NCBI GenBank assembly: GCA_964391185.1 | Contig: CAYMIX010000003.1 | Location: forward strand, 1 to 64,000 | Length of the DNA stretch: 64,000 nt | Reading direction: 5' to 3' | Source: JAKQEM01 sp964391185 | GTDB lineage: Bacteria; Patescibacteriota; Gracilibacteria; Peribacterales; Peribacteraceae | In this document: positions 26,959 to 35,439 of the stretch, piece after piece | Layout of the letters: every line of letters begins with the position of its first letter | Position numbering within the stretch: position 1 is the stretch's first letter | The notes under the pieces: generated by a model | Told to the model about the DNA's origin: nothing | The model's input: the letters and a program-made list of their open reading frames with translations, nothing else | Databases searched by the model: none | Position numbers and translations under genes: made by a program

Positions 26959-27675
26959 TTAAATATATCCCTCCACATGCAAATCCTTCTTCTCCATCCC
27001 CCATTGCTCCAAGCACATCTGCTTAAGCTCTTTCGTCATGTCCGGGCTGCCACAGACATACACGGATTTTTTCGAGAAGTCCTGCACGATGAGTGGTACC
27101 AATGTTTGCACGCGTCCTTTGTGACCTGTCCAATGTTCTTTCGGCTGTGTGAGTGCGATGTGCACAAAGATGTTCTGATATTTTTGAGCAAGCGTTTCGA
27201 GCTCTTCTTTCCAAAATAAATCTTCTTCCGCGCGCACTCCGTAAACGATGTCCATTCTTCGTGAATTTCCGCGAGCAAGTGACTCAAGGATTTGTGCTCT
27301 AAATGGCGCAATTCCCGTGCTCGTTGCGATGAATAAAAATTCTTTATCGGATGCGTGATCAAGCACAAAATTTCCGAATGGTCCTTGTGTGCGGGTAATG
27401 GTTTCGGGCTTGAGAACTTCTTCTATCCACCTGCTCGCCCGTCCGCCGTGTTTCATTTTTGCTACAAACAATAATTCTTTTTCATCGGGGCTGGATGCAA
27501 TCGAGAATGCGCGTGTCTGGATGTTCGCAGGATCTTCGACCAGACCTACATCAAACAACACGAATTGCCCAGCCTTGAACAGGAAGTTTGCAGGCTTTTC
27601 AAATGCGAATTCGTAAATGTCATTCGCAATTTTGACGTTACGAGTGCAGCGGAGTTGGTAACTAGGAACGGGCAT
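26959..27675 (-). CDS. Ferredoxin-NADP reductase-like FAD/NAD(P)H oxidoreductase
   Basis: A 238 aa single-protein flavin reductase. It has a beta-barrel FAD domain with RAFSIASSP (RxxS type), then QGPFGNF, and a nucleotide-binding domain with STGIAPFRAQ, VYGVRAEED and VCGSPDMTKE. It ends in HVEGYI, like ferredoxin/flavodoxin-NADP reductases. It probably moves electrons between NAD(P)H and a small carrier. No ferredoxin or other subunit is fused or adjacent, so the partner is unknown. The start is the ATG at 27675. A possible -10 TATAGA lies just upstream, but its -35 is poor. Confidence 0.9.
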   Translation of the reverse strand: MPVPSYQLRCTRNVKIANDIYEFAFEKPANFLFKAGQFVLFDVGLVEDPANIQTRAFSIASSPDEKELLFVAKMKHGGRASRWIEEVLKPETITRTQGPFGNFVLDHASDKEFLFIATSTGIAPFRAQILESLARGNSRRMDIVYGVRAEEDLFWKEELETLAQKYQNIFVHIALTQPKEHWTGHKGRVQTLVPLIVQDFSKKSVYVCGSPDMTKELKQMCLEQWGMEKKDLHVEGYI

Positions 27676-27706
27676 TTGGCTAGCAGTCTATAGAACTAAG
27701 TAAAAC

Positions 27707-27797
27707 GTGTCATGGTTCGTGGTTCGTCGGGCTCACCATGACACTCACCACACACGTTACTTAGCGTGTCACCCTGAGCTCGACGAAGGGCGACACT
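27707..27797. repeat. Dispersed intergenic repeat
   Basis: It carries CATGGTTCGTGG, CTCACCATGACAC and GTGTCACCCTGAGC...GAAGGGCGACAC, hallmarks shared with 28687-28786 and 54938-55032. It fills the gap between cofE and the reductase gene. Confidence 0.8.
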
Positions 27798-27803
27798 CAT
27801 TAG

Positions 27804-28670
27804 CTAAATCATCGAGCTAAACAAGTCTTGGTCAGGCTCAATCCCATCTACCCAACCGCAGAAATTCGTCATCGGTAAGCCATGATCTCGAATAATTGCT
27901 GCTGGAGTGGATTGCGCTGCGTTTCCCATCAGCATATTTGCGGCTGTCGCCAATTGGTCGGCCGTCGATTCAACGGTGACACGCATTTCATGATCAAATA
28001 AATCCTTCTTTCCGATTTCACTGCGCAAGGGATTGATGCCGCAGCACGCTAATGCGAATGCTGTCACACCAAGTCTTCTGGGTCGGCAATTTGAATCAGA
28101 AATAATGATGGCGAAACTCGAAGCACGAAATCCGAAATCCGAAACAATGTCGATTTTTAAATTTGTAAAATGTGAAACATTAAGATTTGTTTCGAGTTTC
28201 GAGTTTCGAGTTTCGGATTTACGACTGGTGAGCGAAACAAGTGACGATTGCAATTGTTGTGCAGACGATACCGGATCGATTGGCCAACCAATCGCATAAC
28301 CATCTTCCACATTTGATTGATCAAGTCCGGCATTGGCCGTGAGAATCGTTCCTGTGGTTAAACCATGTGGGCGTACATCAGTCAGAAGTGTTTGAGGTGC
28401 ATGGCTGACGATGTGACCATTCAGTCGCTGCGTTTCATGGATAACCGCTTGCATAAACTCTGCACTGCGACCTGTTTTTTTGGCCCATCCGTGCGCTTCG
28501 TCTGATGGGTGAATGTTCGAGATATCAATATGTGCACCTTCCACTGTTGCGATTGCCTTTGATGAAATCACGATGATATCGCCACTCTGCAGTGCGATTG
28601 ATGATAAAAGGATCGATGCAAGATCATCTCCTTGTTTGAGGATGCCAGTGTGGATAGGGAGAATCAGCAT
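27804..28670 (-). CDS. CofE-like gamma-glutamyl ligase with in-frame repeat insertion
   Basis: Belongs to the F420-0:gamma-glutamyl ligase family. Family signs are PIHTGILKQGDDL, VISSKAIATVEGAH, NAGLDQSNVEDGYAIGWPID, and IIISDSNCRPRRLGVTAFAL. I start it at the ATG at 28670 (MLILPIHTG, 288 aa), because the ATG at 28679 lies in the flanking repeat sequence. No other F420 genes are visible. In Chlamydia a CofE homologue (FolC2) makes folylpolyglutamate, so a folate role is possible here. About 38 residues (SRKSETRNSKLETNLN...GFRASSF) just before the IIISD motif come from a repeat-derived insertion. The mRNA leader probably includes the repeat at 28687-28786. Confidence 0.85.
   Translation of the reverse strand: MLILPIHTGILKQGDDLASILLSSIALQSGDIIVISSKAIATVEGAHIDISNIHPSDEAHGWAKKTGRSAEFMQAVIHETQRLNGHIVSHAPQTLLTDVRPHGLTTGTILTANAGLDQSNVEDGYAIGWPIDPVSSAQQLQSSLVSLTSRKSETRNSKLETNLNVSHFTNLKIDIVSDFGFRASSFAIIISDSNCRPRRLGVTAFALACCGINPLRSEIGKKDLFDHEMRVTVESTADQLATAANMLMGNAAQSTPAAIIRDHGLPMTNFCGWVDGIEPDQDLFSSMI
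28113..28227 (-). repeat. TTTCGAG-type heptamer repeat inserted in cofE
   Basis: It contains TTTCGAGTTTCGAGTTTCG (+ strand, about 28190-28215) and, on the other side, CGAAATCCGAAATCCGAAAC, giving a loosely palindromic insert. It encodes the extra residues in CofE. Confidence 0.75.
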
Positions 28671-28686
28671 AACTGTCATGGTGAGC

Positions 28687-28786
28687 GTGTCATCCTGAGG
28701 TGCGAGCGATGTGATGGTTCGTGGCCTCGCGGAGGCACCTCACCATGACACATCGAGGCGAGCCACGAAGGACGAACCATGACACA
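28687..28786. repeat. Dispersed intergenic repeat upstream of cofE
   Basis: Near-identical over about 95 bp to 54938-55032, sharing TGAGGTGCGAGCGATGTGAT, GGTTCGTGGCC and CACCTCACCATGACACATCG. It lies between cofE and the 28797 gene. Confidence 0.88.
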
Positions 28787-28796
28787 CTTAGTATAG

Positions 28797-29297
28797 CTAA
28801 AAATCTATCGTGAGGTCTTCACGCTGAACAAGATACACATCCAACGTTGTTTGTTCTGTTGCGAGGTCGATGGTGGTCATGCGGATTTTCAATAATACGT
28901 CTGATGGATTGTGCACGATCATTGTGTGCCAATTAAACGGAGAGCGAAATGTCACCGATGCGCGTGGTGGTAATTGCCATCGCGCATACCCAAGACTCGG
29001 CTCACCTGCGATGACGGATGCAAGGGGGGTATTGCGTACTTCATCACGTCTCCAGCTTTCTGGCAGACTGATAAATACCGTCTCCTCATTGTCGTTGGTA
29101 ATATCGGCGAAGTGCTCATGTCCACCGACGCTTCGTGTGATGCTGATGGTGGCCGGTTGTGTGTGTTCTACAGCAAGCTGAATCCGAACATCATGATCGT
29201 TTGAACGATTGGTGATGACATGGACTGCACTCCAGGCACAAAACAAGAAGAGCACAACGCCGCCGATCTTCATGTGAATAGACATCATATTCGGCAT
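28797..29297 (-). CDS. Small membrane-anchored protein, unknown function
   Basis: A 166 aa protein from the ATG at 29297 (MPNMMSIHMKIGG). A TACACT box (29306-29311, minus strand) ends 8 nt before it, fitting the leaderless pattern of this window. One N-terminal helix (VVLFLFCAWSAVHVI) is followed by a beta-rich domain of about 135 residues with no recognised motif and only the membrane-region Cys. It is probably anchored in the membrane with the domain outside. Only the start choice is uncertain (29288 or 29273 are also possible). Confidence 0.6.
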   Translation of the reverse strand: MPNMMSIHMKIGGVVLFLFCAWSAVHVITNRSNDHDVRIQLAVEHTQPATISITRSVGGHEHFADITNDNEETVFISLPESWRRDEVRNTPLASVIAGEPSLGYARWQLPPRASVTFRSPFNWHTMIVHNPSDVLLKIRMTTIDLATEQTTLDVYLVQREDLTIDF

Positions 29298-29461
29298 GGA
29301 GAGGGAGTGTAGCGGTTCCGCTGGTCCCAATGCTAACTCTTCCCTTTTTCCTCAGTGAAAGGGTTGAGCATGAATAGGGGAAATAATGGTTGACACTTTT
29401 TCGTCATGTACTAATTTTTTATACTGTCTATTCTCCTTTTGCCTATTTAACCCCGATTTTG

Positions 29462-29490
29462 TTGGCTGAACATGGCCTCTGTGCTACAAT
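29462..29490 (+). promoter_or_regulatory. Promoter giving a leaderless mRNA for the 29498 gene
   Basis: TTGGCT (29462-29467), 17 bp, TACAAT (29485-29490) preceded by TGC. The ATG at 29498 follows after 7 nt. Confidence 0.78.
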
Positions 29491-29497
29491 GATGAAC

Positions 29498-29854
29498 ATG
29501 GAGTTTGACCCCCACACTCTTCATCAGATTATTCAGAGAATTCAGCAACAGATGCGCTGCCCTCAGTGCGGCGAGAAAGTTCCTGCTGACTTTGCGAGCG
29601 TTCGCCTCACTGGTGACGATTTTGTGCTGATGCAGCTCCGTTGCGATGGTTGTGATGCCTATATCGTTTTGCACGCATCTCTCGCAAGCCTTAAGGCTGG
29701 AAAGGTAAAAAAGGAAGATAAAAACACGATCATGAATGCCTCTTCGACGCTTTGCCTCAAAGACTCTGAAATCGAAGTTTTGCGCTCAGCTCTGCAGAAA
29801 TCAGGTGGTTCATTTGGTGACCTCTTTGTAGAATCGAAGGAAGATATCGCGTAA
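29498..29854 (+). CDS. Zinc-ribbon protein, unknown function
   Basis: A 118 aa protein beginning MEFDPHTLHQIIQRIQQQMR. The frame is open further upstream, but that part overlaps the promoter, so I start at 29498. Two Cys pairs (MRCPQCGEKV and LRCDGCDAYI) about 32 residues apart suggest one zinc ribbon. The C-terminal half is helical (KDSEIEVLRSALQKSGGSFG). It precedes the 29944 gene by 89 bp, but that gene has its own promoter. It might be a regulatory or nucleic-acid-binding protein, which is inference from the zinc ribbon only. Confidence 0.72.
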   Translation: MEFDPHTLHQIIQRIQQQMRCPQCGEKVPADFASVRLTGDDFVLMQLRCDGCDAYIVLHASLASLKAGKVKKEDKNTIMNASSTLCLKDSEIEVLRSALQKSGGSFGDLFVESKEDIA

Positions 29855-29892
29855 TTATCGAATAGGCCCAATCGCCGATTCTCGCTTCAATA

Positions 29893-29921
29893 TTGTGTTA
29901 GAAGACGTTTTTTGGTATACT
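29893..29921 (+). promoter_or_regulatory. Promoter of the 29944 gene
   Basis: TTGTGT (29893-29898), 17 bp, TATACT (29916-29921) with upstream TGG. The leader is about 16 nt without a Shine-Dalgarno. Confidence 0.68.
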
Positions 29922-29943
29922 TACTGGATACCTTCGTATTTTC

Positions 29944-32346
29944 ATGGTCGAACGAGAACACCGTCTTCTTCGGCTAAGCTTGGAAAAACAGAGTCTTCCG
30001 GAGCCTCCGAAGGACTTGAAGACGCCGGAAATTGAACCAAAGAAAGATGTGAATGAGGAAGTGAAAGTGCAGACAAGTGAGCGTGAGACGCAAGCTGTTC
30101 TCCTAAGGCTCAATCAACTGAATGCAAAAACGTATGCAATTGCGTCGAAAATTGATTTACTGAAGCAAGCATTCCGCAAGCCAGATCAAAAGGAAATCAA
30201 TGAATATCGGAAATGCACGTCTGAAGAGTTGGCATATCTCCGTTCTTCTAAAAAACATTGGGAAAATTCACCAAAGAAAAACATGCTCGCGAGTCGTGAA
30301 AAATATTTAAGCGACATTGTCGAAAAAGAAGAGAAGAAAAAGACCGCAGAAAATGCGCCAGCCATGCCTCGTCAGAGCAATGATCAATACGCATCATTTC
30401 TTACAAATGCAGCAGTGAATGTTGTTCCAGATGCAAACAATCCTTACAGTGATAATCCGGAGAAATATAGAACATTTCTCCAAGCAGCGAAGACCAAGTT
30501 CGATGGAACAAATGCTGCATTATCCCGCGCACAAAGCGCACAGAAAGACAAGCTGACAGTCACAGGAGATCTCTTCGATATGCACAAGGCATCCATGAAT
30601 TCAGAACGTGATTTCCTGATGCGGAATTTGTATGCGTGGAAGGACGCTCCCGATCGTGACGTGTTCAAAGCTCGTGTGACAGAACTTAGTCGAGCGCTTG
30701 GTCCTGGAGTATGGGATGAAGCTGGACAGCAGGCGACATACCGCGGAAACGTGGAAGAATATATGCAAAAAGAAGAAGAGAAGTTGGGTGGTAAGAAGCC
30801 AGATGTATCGAAAGAAAATACAGATCTCATTGCAACAGCTTCAAATGAAATCGGTGAGTACATGCAGAAGTTTGCAAATAAAAATGGATTGAATGAACAA
30901 GAAGTTGTAGAAGCAGCTGACTTCATTGCACGTCAGTTCGATAAAGCTGTCGCTGTTACGACATTCAAGAAGAAGGGGACTGATGGAAAAGAAGTTGAAG
31001 TAACCACGGGCGCAAAAACGCAGAAGGATGCAGACGCGATCGGAAGGGCCATGGCCATTCGTTTGCGCAGCGTTGCTCACGGTTCGTTGCAATTTATTGG
31101 AGGATTCCGCGATGAATCTTTCACCATCAAAAAAGAAGGAAGCGGTTATGAGTCCTATACTCTCAAGCCACAGCAAGAAAATGGTGTATTCAGATACACA
31201 GTGCAATTGAACGATGTGACGTACAAACCCGCGAATGACACGGAGCAAAGACTGGAAGAGTTATACGCGCAAACGCAGCAAAAAACATCAATTGAGGTTC
31301 CTGAACTCAGCGCAGATGATCCAAAAAATAGTGTTGGTGCACAGTCAGATGATCTGCGGAACAATATTGCCGAACGTGATGCGGCAAGATCAGCAAACGA
31401 TATCGCGCATCTTCGTGCAGCTCGAACAGAATACGAAGCAATCAATCGCTATGAGCAGCAGCTCAAACAGGATGGCAAAAAACTACCATCGCGATACGAG
31501 CGTCGCAAGGCACGGCTTATCGGAGAAATTGGTAACCTCGAGTCGAAATATCCCAACGAAAAACCGACAGCTGCCGAAGGAAGCGTGAGTGTAACCGATC
31601 GTCTTTTTATGAGTGATGGCAAAACTCGCCGCACACCCAATGGTCCAGAAGTACGCGATGGCAAGGCAACGAACCCGGAAAGATTGCAGGCAGTTCTCCC
31701 AGCATCCGATGAGCCCATTACACCGGAACACATGGACAAGATTACGCAGGCTGCGAATGAAGATATGCAGAATGGCGGAGAATCGAACCCAGAAATGCTC
31801 CGCAACATTCGTGCCTTCTTAGACGCACATAATATTTCGTTGTGTACTGATGGTAAGGAAGTAAAAGCAGAGTTGATCGATGATGAACTGCGTGCGAGAT
31901 TCGAAAAACTTTATAAAGATTTTGAAAAAGCTTCTGATGAAACTGGTCGTGTTATTTCTGCAGTGCTCGAAGGGAGAAATGATACTGACCTGAATCAGAT
32001 AGAGAAAACATTGAGCGATAGCATGAGTGCATTGGAATTTTCCGGTGCGCGATATCAGTGGAATTTTGAAGCACCAGATGTTCGTGCAAAAAAGGAAACA
32101 GCGTTGAGCAATGCTCAGGCTAAGTTGGGTGTATTGAATGCATTTAAAACAACAGATGCATTATTCACCATCGCTCGTGATGTAGAAGTAGATGATGGAC
32201 GCGAAAAATTGTTCCGAAAAGCGGTGAATGCAGAAGGTACAGCAGTGAAGAAATACACATCAAAATCGATGAATTTCTACACGGAATCAGCTCGTTTTAA
32301 TAGCCTGTATGAAGAGTGGCAGAAACTGCCAAAGAAGCAGGTATAA
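29944..32346 (+). CDS. Large charged helical protein, unknown function
   Basis: An 800 aa protein with no recognised domain, signal peptide or membrane helix. The N-terminus EREHRLLRLSLEKQSLPEPP carries a variant of the RLx[FYL][EK] motif. The rest is rich in Lys, Glu, Ala, Asp and Asn and mostly predicted helical, with short beta segments around 380-430 (GSLQFIGGFRDESFTIKKEG, YTVQLNDVTY). It resembles the cassette partners at 32784 and 39831 in size and composition, but no small xIMxxIEPxL gene precedes it. It lies just upstream of cassette 2 and is probably cytoplasmic. Confidence 0.72.
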   Translation: MVEREHRLLRLSLEKQSLPEPPKDLKTPEIEPKKDVNEEVKVQTSERETQAVLLRLNQLNAKTYAIASKIDLLKQAFRKPDQKEINEYRKCTSEELAYLRSSKKHWENSPKKNMLASREKYLSDIVEKEEKKKTAENAPAMPRQSNDQYASFLTNAAVNVVPDANNPYSDNPEKYRTFLQAAKTKFDGTNAALSRAQSAQKDKLTVTGDLFDMHKASMNSERDFLMRNLYAWKDAPDRDVFKARVTELSRALGPGVWDEAGQQATYRGNVEEYMQKEEEKLGGKKPDVSKENTDLIATASNEIGEYMQKFANKNGLNEQEVVEAADFIARQFDKAVAVTTFKKKGTDGKEVEVTTGAKTQKDADAIGRAMAIRLRSVAHGSLQFIGGFRDESFTIKKEGSGYESYTLKPQQENGVFRYTVQLNDVTYKPANDTEQRLEELYAQTQQKTSIEVPELSADDPKNSVGAQSDDLRNNIAERDAARSANDIAHLRAARTEYEAINRYEQQLKQDGKKLPSRYERRKARLIGEIGNLESKYPNEKPTAAEGSVSVTDRLFMSDGKTRRTPNGPEVRDGKATNPERLQAVLPASDEPITPEHMDKITQAANEDMQNGGESNPEMLRNIRAFLDAHNISLCTDGKEVKAELIDDELRARFEKLYKDFEKASDETGRVISAVLEGRNDTDLNQIEKTLSDSMSALEFSGARYQWNFEAPDVRAKKETALSNAQAKLGVLNAFKTTDALFTIARDVEVDDGREKLFRKAVNAEGTAVKKYTSKSMNFYTESARFNSLYEEWQKLPKKQV

Positions 32347-32370
32347 TGTACCTATTGAAGGGCTATATCA

Positions 32371-32399
32371 TTGAGAAAACTGCTCAAAAATGCTACAAT
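32371..32399 (+). promoter_or_regulatory. Promoter of cassette 2, near-leaderless
   Basis: TTGAGA (32371-32376), 17 bp, TACAAT (32394-32399) preceded by TGC. The TTG that could open a longer frame is itself the -35 box. The ATG at 32410 lies 10 nt downstream. Confidence 0.78.
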
Positions 32400-32409
32400 A
32401 GTTAGATTT

Positions 32410-32787
32410 ATGGGTGATATCACAAACACTACTTCCGATGGCCAAATGCTCTTCCCAGAACCAACCATTCCGTTGGAGCTGACGGGTGAGCAAGTATTCG
32501 ATGTGATCATGGGTGCGATCGAGCCGGAATTAACGAGCTCACAGGTAGATGGACTGACAGAAAAATATGCGAACGAAACTGCGGAAGAAAAACAGGCCCG
32601 CGAAGAACGTTACAACAAAGCATATGAAGAATACGATCGCCGTTTTGCGTTGTTCCAAGCGGCACTCGATGCGAAAGCGAATGAAGTGCACCGCACAGCG
32701 CTACGCAGTTTGGAAAGTGAAGACCGCGCGGCGGAGCAAACAGATCTCGCAAACCTCGAAGCCACTCTTTCCACACTCGCCGCATGA
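32410..32787 (+). CDS. Small helical cassette protein B (xIMxxIEPxL family)
   Basis: A 125 aa protein. The core QVFDVIMGAIEPELTSSQVD is followed by LTEKYANETAEEKQAREERY, which aligns with LKEKYKTESKEDRAVRSKRY of the 39499 protein; this pair is the clearest of the three. Long Glu/Ala/Arg helices follow. The start is set at 32410 by the promoter. The TGA overlaps the ATG of the next gene (ATGA, 32784-32787), the same arrangement as at 19664 and 39831. Function unknown; probably a partner of the protein encoded next. Confidence 0.78.
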   Translation: MGDITNTTSDGQMLFPEPTIPLELTGEQVFDVIMGAIEPELTSSQVDGLTEKYANETAEEKQAREERYNKAYEEYDRRFALFQAALDAKANEVHRTALRSLESEDRAAEQTDLANLEATLSTLAA

Positions 32788-35195
32788 TGTACTGCCGACC
32801 ATTGTTCACTGGCGCACGCATGGCGGAAGGCCGCTTGTGTTTCGAAGCACGCACTCCAGAAGCTCCAGCAGCACCTCGTGAGGCAGATGCAGCAAGAGAG
32901 GCTCCAGCAAGAAATCCTCCCGGCGCGCGGCGTGAGCGTGTAGAAACTGCCAAGCAAACGATTAACAAATTTGAAAATAATATCGTGAATGCAATCAAAA
33001 AGGAATTTAATATGTTGCGCACTGCTGGAGGGAAGACAGCCGCAGATGCAAAGAATGCAATCGAAGCAAGATATACAGGATTCACACTTGAACTTGATGG
33101 TGAAAATTTGAAGAATGTTCAGAAAAATTCCATTGAGCCAGCAAAAACAAAGCTCACAACAGTAGATGAATTAAAGCAAAGCGGATTAAGTGAAGAGCAA
33201 AAAACTGCTGTTGATAGAGCGTTGGATCAACTCAAAACATTTTCTAGTTCTTCGGCGCAGTTTGTAGAATTTCTTGCAGCAGATGGTGATGTAGATGTTT
33301 CGCACAAGCGCATTGATGCTCTTGCGAATTTAAAGACAGAAGGTATTGAAGATATTTTGTCTGGCACACCTGTTGCTGGTTATAGAAATTGTATGGATGC
33401 GATTATAAAAGGTGATTTTGCGGCCCTTAAAACAGCTAAAGATGGAGGAGATGCAAAAATAACAAAATTGATGCAATTCATGGAAAAAAATGAAAACAGA
33501 GAGACAGTCATGTTTATTGCAGTCATTAACAAAGATTTACAGTCACAAGCTACGAAAAACAATGCAAGCTCTCCTGAAAAAAATACCGCAGATGCACAAA
33601 CCGAGCTCGATACAATTGCGGCAGATCCCAACCTTTCACCGGAAGATGCTGCGATGAAGAAAGGTGCTGTCATGGCAAAATATGGTGTGAATATTAAAGA
33701 AGAAGCAGGTGGTAAGCTCACTGCTGTTCCTGCGGATCCAAAGAGCCAATGGGAAGGACTCACGAATCGCTTAGCTGGTGCCGTTGCATGGATGTCTGCG
33801 TTGGGCGCTAAGCTGAAGGGAATTACAAAGGGTATTACGGATAAAGCAAAGGGCGTTACCCCTGCTGGGCCAGATGGTAAAAAGCTCGAAGCAAAAGAAA
33901 ATGCGGCTTCCAAAGAAGATCCAGTGGACCCAAAAGTTCGTGAAGATTTGAAGACAAAAGATTATGGTGCGTTGGATGCTGACCTGAAAGCGGGAGGTGG
34001 TGGTACTTTCGACAGTGCGAAAAATATACGTGATGCTGCGTTGGCTGTACGTGATGCTGCAAAAACAGCAGCAGATAATTCTCGTACAGCGTTCACTGCT
34101 GCTGAGCGAGCATTTAATGAAGATACATCAGATCCGAAGGACCCAGCGAAGAAGACGACAATGGAGAATGCAAAAAGAGATCTTGATGCTAAGGAGCTTG
34201 ATTTGAAGCAGAAGGAAGAGTTATTGAAACCTAAAGAAGAAGAGTTTAAAAAGAAATTAGACGAGCAGAAAGCTCTTACAAAATCTAAAACAGACTTCGA
34301 TAAGATGTACGTCGATATAGATAAAAATGTAAAGAAGGCGAGTAGTGAGGTGAACGGTCCTCTTGTAAAAGATATCAAGGAAGCAAAAGATTTAAGTACA
34401 CTTATTACAACGCTTACGCTTGGTGAAAACGCAAATAAGCTCACGATAAAAGCGGGTGATGCAACACTGCTTGATGACCCAGTCGACCCTGCAAAGCCCA
34501 CTCTCAAGTCGATGCTTACAAAATATGGCATGGATGCTTCCGTGTGTGAGCATGATGGAGAAACAGTGAAAAAGCCTCGGGCTCTTTCGAAAGCTATTGC
34601 GACTCTTGCAGAAAAAATAAAAACGGATAACACCAGCGCTGAAGCTCTAAAAACACGCTATTCCAAGGAGAATCTGGTAGCCAGTGGTGCACCGGATGGT
34701 GAGGCTGAGGTAGCAGCAAAATACAACGATCCGACACCGATTTTGAAGTATTCTATAGATGCTGGTTGGGAACTAATGAACATTGATAGTGTTTCAGAGG
34801 AACAATTTGCAAAGCGTATTGCTGATGCTTTCTGTGCGAATAAGGATGCTGCGAATAATCCAGCAAGAGAAACGGTTGTTCAAAAATTGGATGAGTATTT
34901 GAAAGATTTGACTATCTTACCAGGCAGAATGGTTCTCAAATCAATATTGAAAGCTGAAGCAGCGCCTGCTGAGGCAGAAGGTAATATCATTAACCTTCAA
35001 AATAAGTTAGGAGCAGGAAAACGTGTTCTTTATGCATCTGATGATGCAGGTAAAATTTGTTGGGTGACTGTGACCGACATTGAGCAGGGATTGAACGCGC
35101 CCCCTACTATTGATGTTGATGATGTTGGACAGTGGGTGATCAACAAGACAGATACTTGGAGAAATGCTGAAATTAGAAAAAAAATAACCTCGTAA
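32784..35195 (+). CDS. Large cassette protein B, Ala/Lys/Asp-rich, unknown function
   Basis: An 803 aa protein without a recognised domain. The N-terminus GARMAEGRLCFEARTPEAPA carries the shared RLCFE motif followed by a Pro/Ala-rich stretch. The remainder is largely helical and highly charged, with coiled-coil segments (about 425-510, LDAKELDLKQKEELLKPKEE). One weakly amphipathic piece lies near 330-350 (RLAGAVAWMSALGAKLKGIT). No signal peptide. It is coupled to the 32410 gene and is the last gene before the rpoC promoter. Confidence 0.74.
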   Translation: MMYCRPLFTGARMAEGRLCFEARTPEAPAAPREADAAREAPARNPPGARRERVETAKQTINKFENNIVNAIKKEFNMLRTAGGKTAADAKNAIEARYTGFTLELDGENLKNVQKNSIEPAKTKLTTVDELKQSGLSEEQKTAVDRALDQLKTFSSSSAQFVEFLAADGDVDVSHKRIDALANLKTEGIEDILSGTPVAGYRNCMDAIIKGDFAALKTAKDGGDAKITKLMQFMEKNENRETVMFIAVINKDLQSQATKNNASSPEKNTADAQTELDTIAADPNLSPEDAAMKKGAVMAKYGVNIKEEAGGKLTAVPADPKSQWEGLTNRLAGAVAWMSALGAKLKGITKGITDKAKGVTPAGPDGKKLEAKENAASKEDPVDPKVREDLKTKDYGALDADLKAGGGGTFDSAKNIRDAALAVRDAAKTAADNSRTAFTAAERAFNEDTSDPKDPAKKTTMENAKRDLDAKELDLKQKEELLKPKEEEFKKKLDEQKALTKSKTDFDKMYVDIDKNVKKASSEVNGPLVKDIKEAKDLSTLITTLTLGENANKLTIKAGDATLLDDPVDPAKPTLKSMLTKYGMDASVCEHDGETVKKPRALSKAIATLAEKIKTDNTSAEALKTRYSKENLVASGAPDGEAEVAAKYNDPTPILKYSIDAGWELMNIDSVSEEQFAKRIADAFCANKDAANNPARETVVQKLDEYLKDLTILPGRMVLKSILKAEAAPAEAEGNIINLQNKLGAGKRVLYASDDAGKICWVTVTDIEQGLNAPPTIDVDDVGQWVINKTDTWRNAEIRKKITS

Positions 35196-35200
35196 AAAAC

Positions 35201-35228
35201 TTGCATAGACCTCCGAGATTCGTATAAT
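35201..35228 (+). promoter_or_regulatory. Promoter of rpoC
   Basis: TTGCAT (35201-35206), 16 bp, TATAAT (35223-35228), just after the upstream stop. It predicts a leader of about 205 nt. Confidence 0.7.
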
Positions 35229-35287
35229 AGGTCCACATCTCCGACGTTTTCCTGCGTATTTCAGACGAATACTGCTAGGAGCGGCGG

Positions 35288-35416
35288 AATTTTATGCGTA
35301 AAATTCTGGTCTTAAATTGCTCTTTCTCTACAATTTTCATCACATTGAGTTAACGCGTTAATTCGTTAATTCGAGTAGCAGCAAAACTAATTAACGAATT
35401 AACTCATTAACTTTTT
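35288..35416 (+). promoter_or_regulatory. Structured rpoC leader with attenuator-like inverted repeat
   Basis: A small hairpin GAATTTTA-TGCG-TAAAATTC lies near 35288. Downstream a perfect 14 bp inverted repeat pairs TTAATTCGTTAATT (35358-35371) with AATTAACGAATTAA (35389-35402) over a 17 nt loop, and CTTTTTC follows at about 35411. It could act as an attenuator, or be a dispersed TTAACGAATTAAC-type repeat that landed in the leader. Confidence 0.5.
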
Positions 35417-35439
35417 CTCCTCCTTCCTTATATATACGT

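Noticed and set aside
32371..32409. Longer start (TTG) for the 32410 gene
   Set aside because: The TTG is the -35 box of a TTGAGA-17-TACAAT promoter, so the extension would not be in the mRNA.
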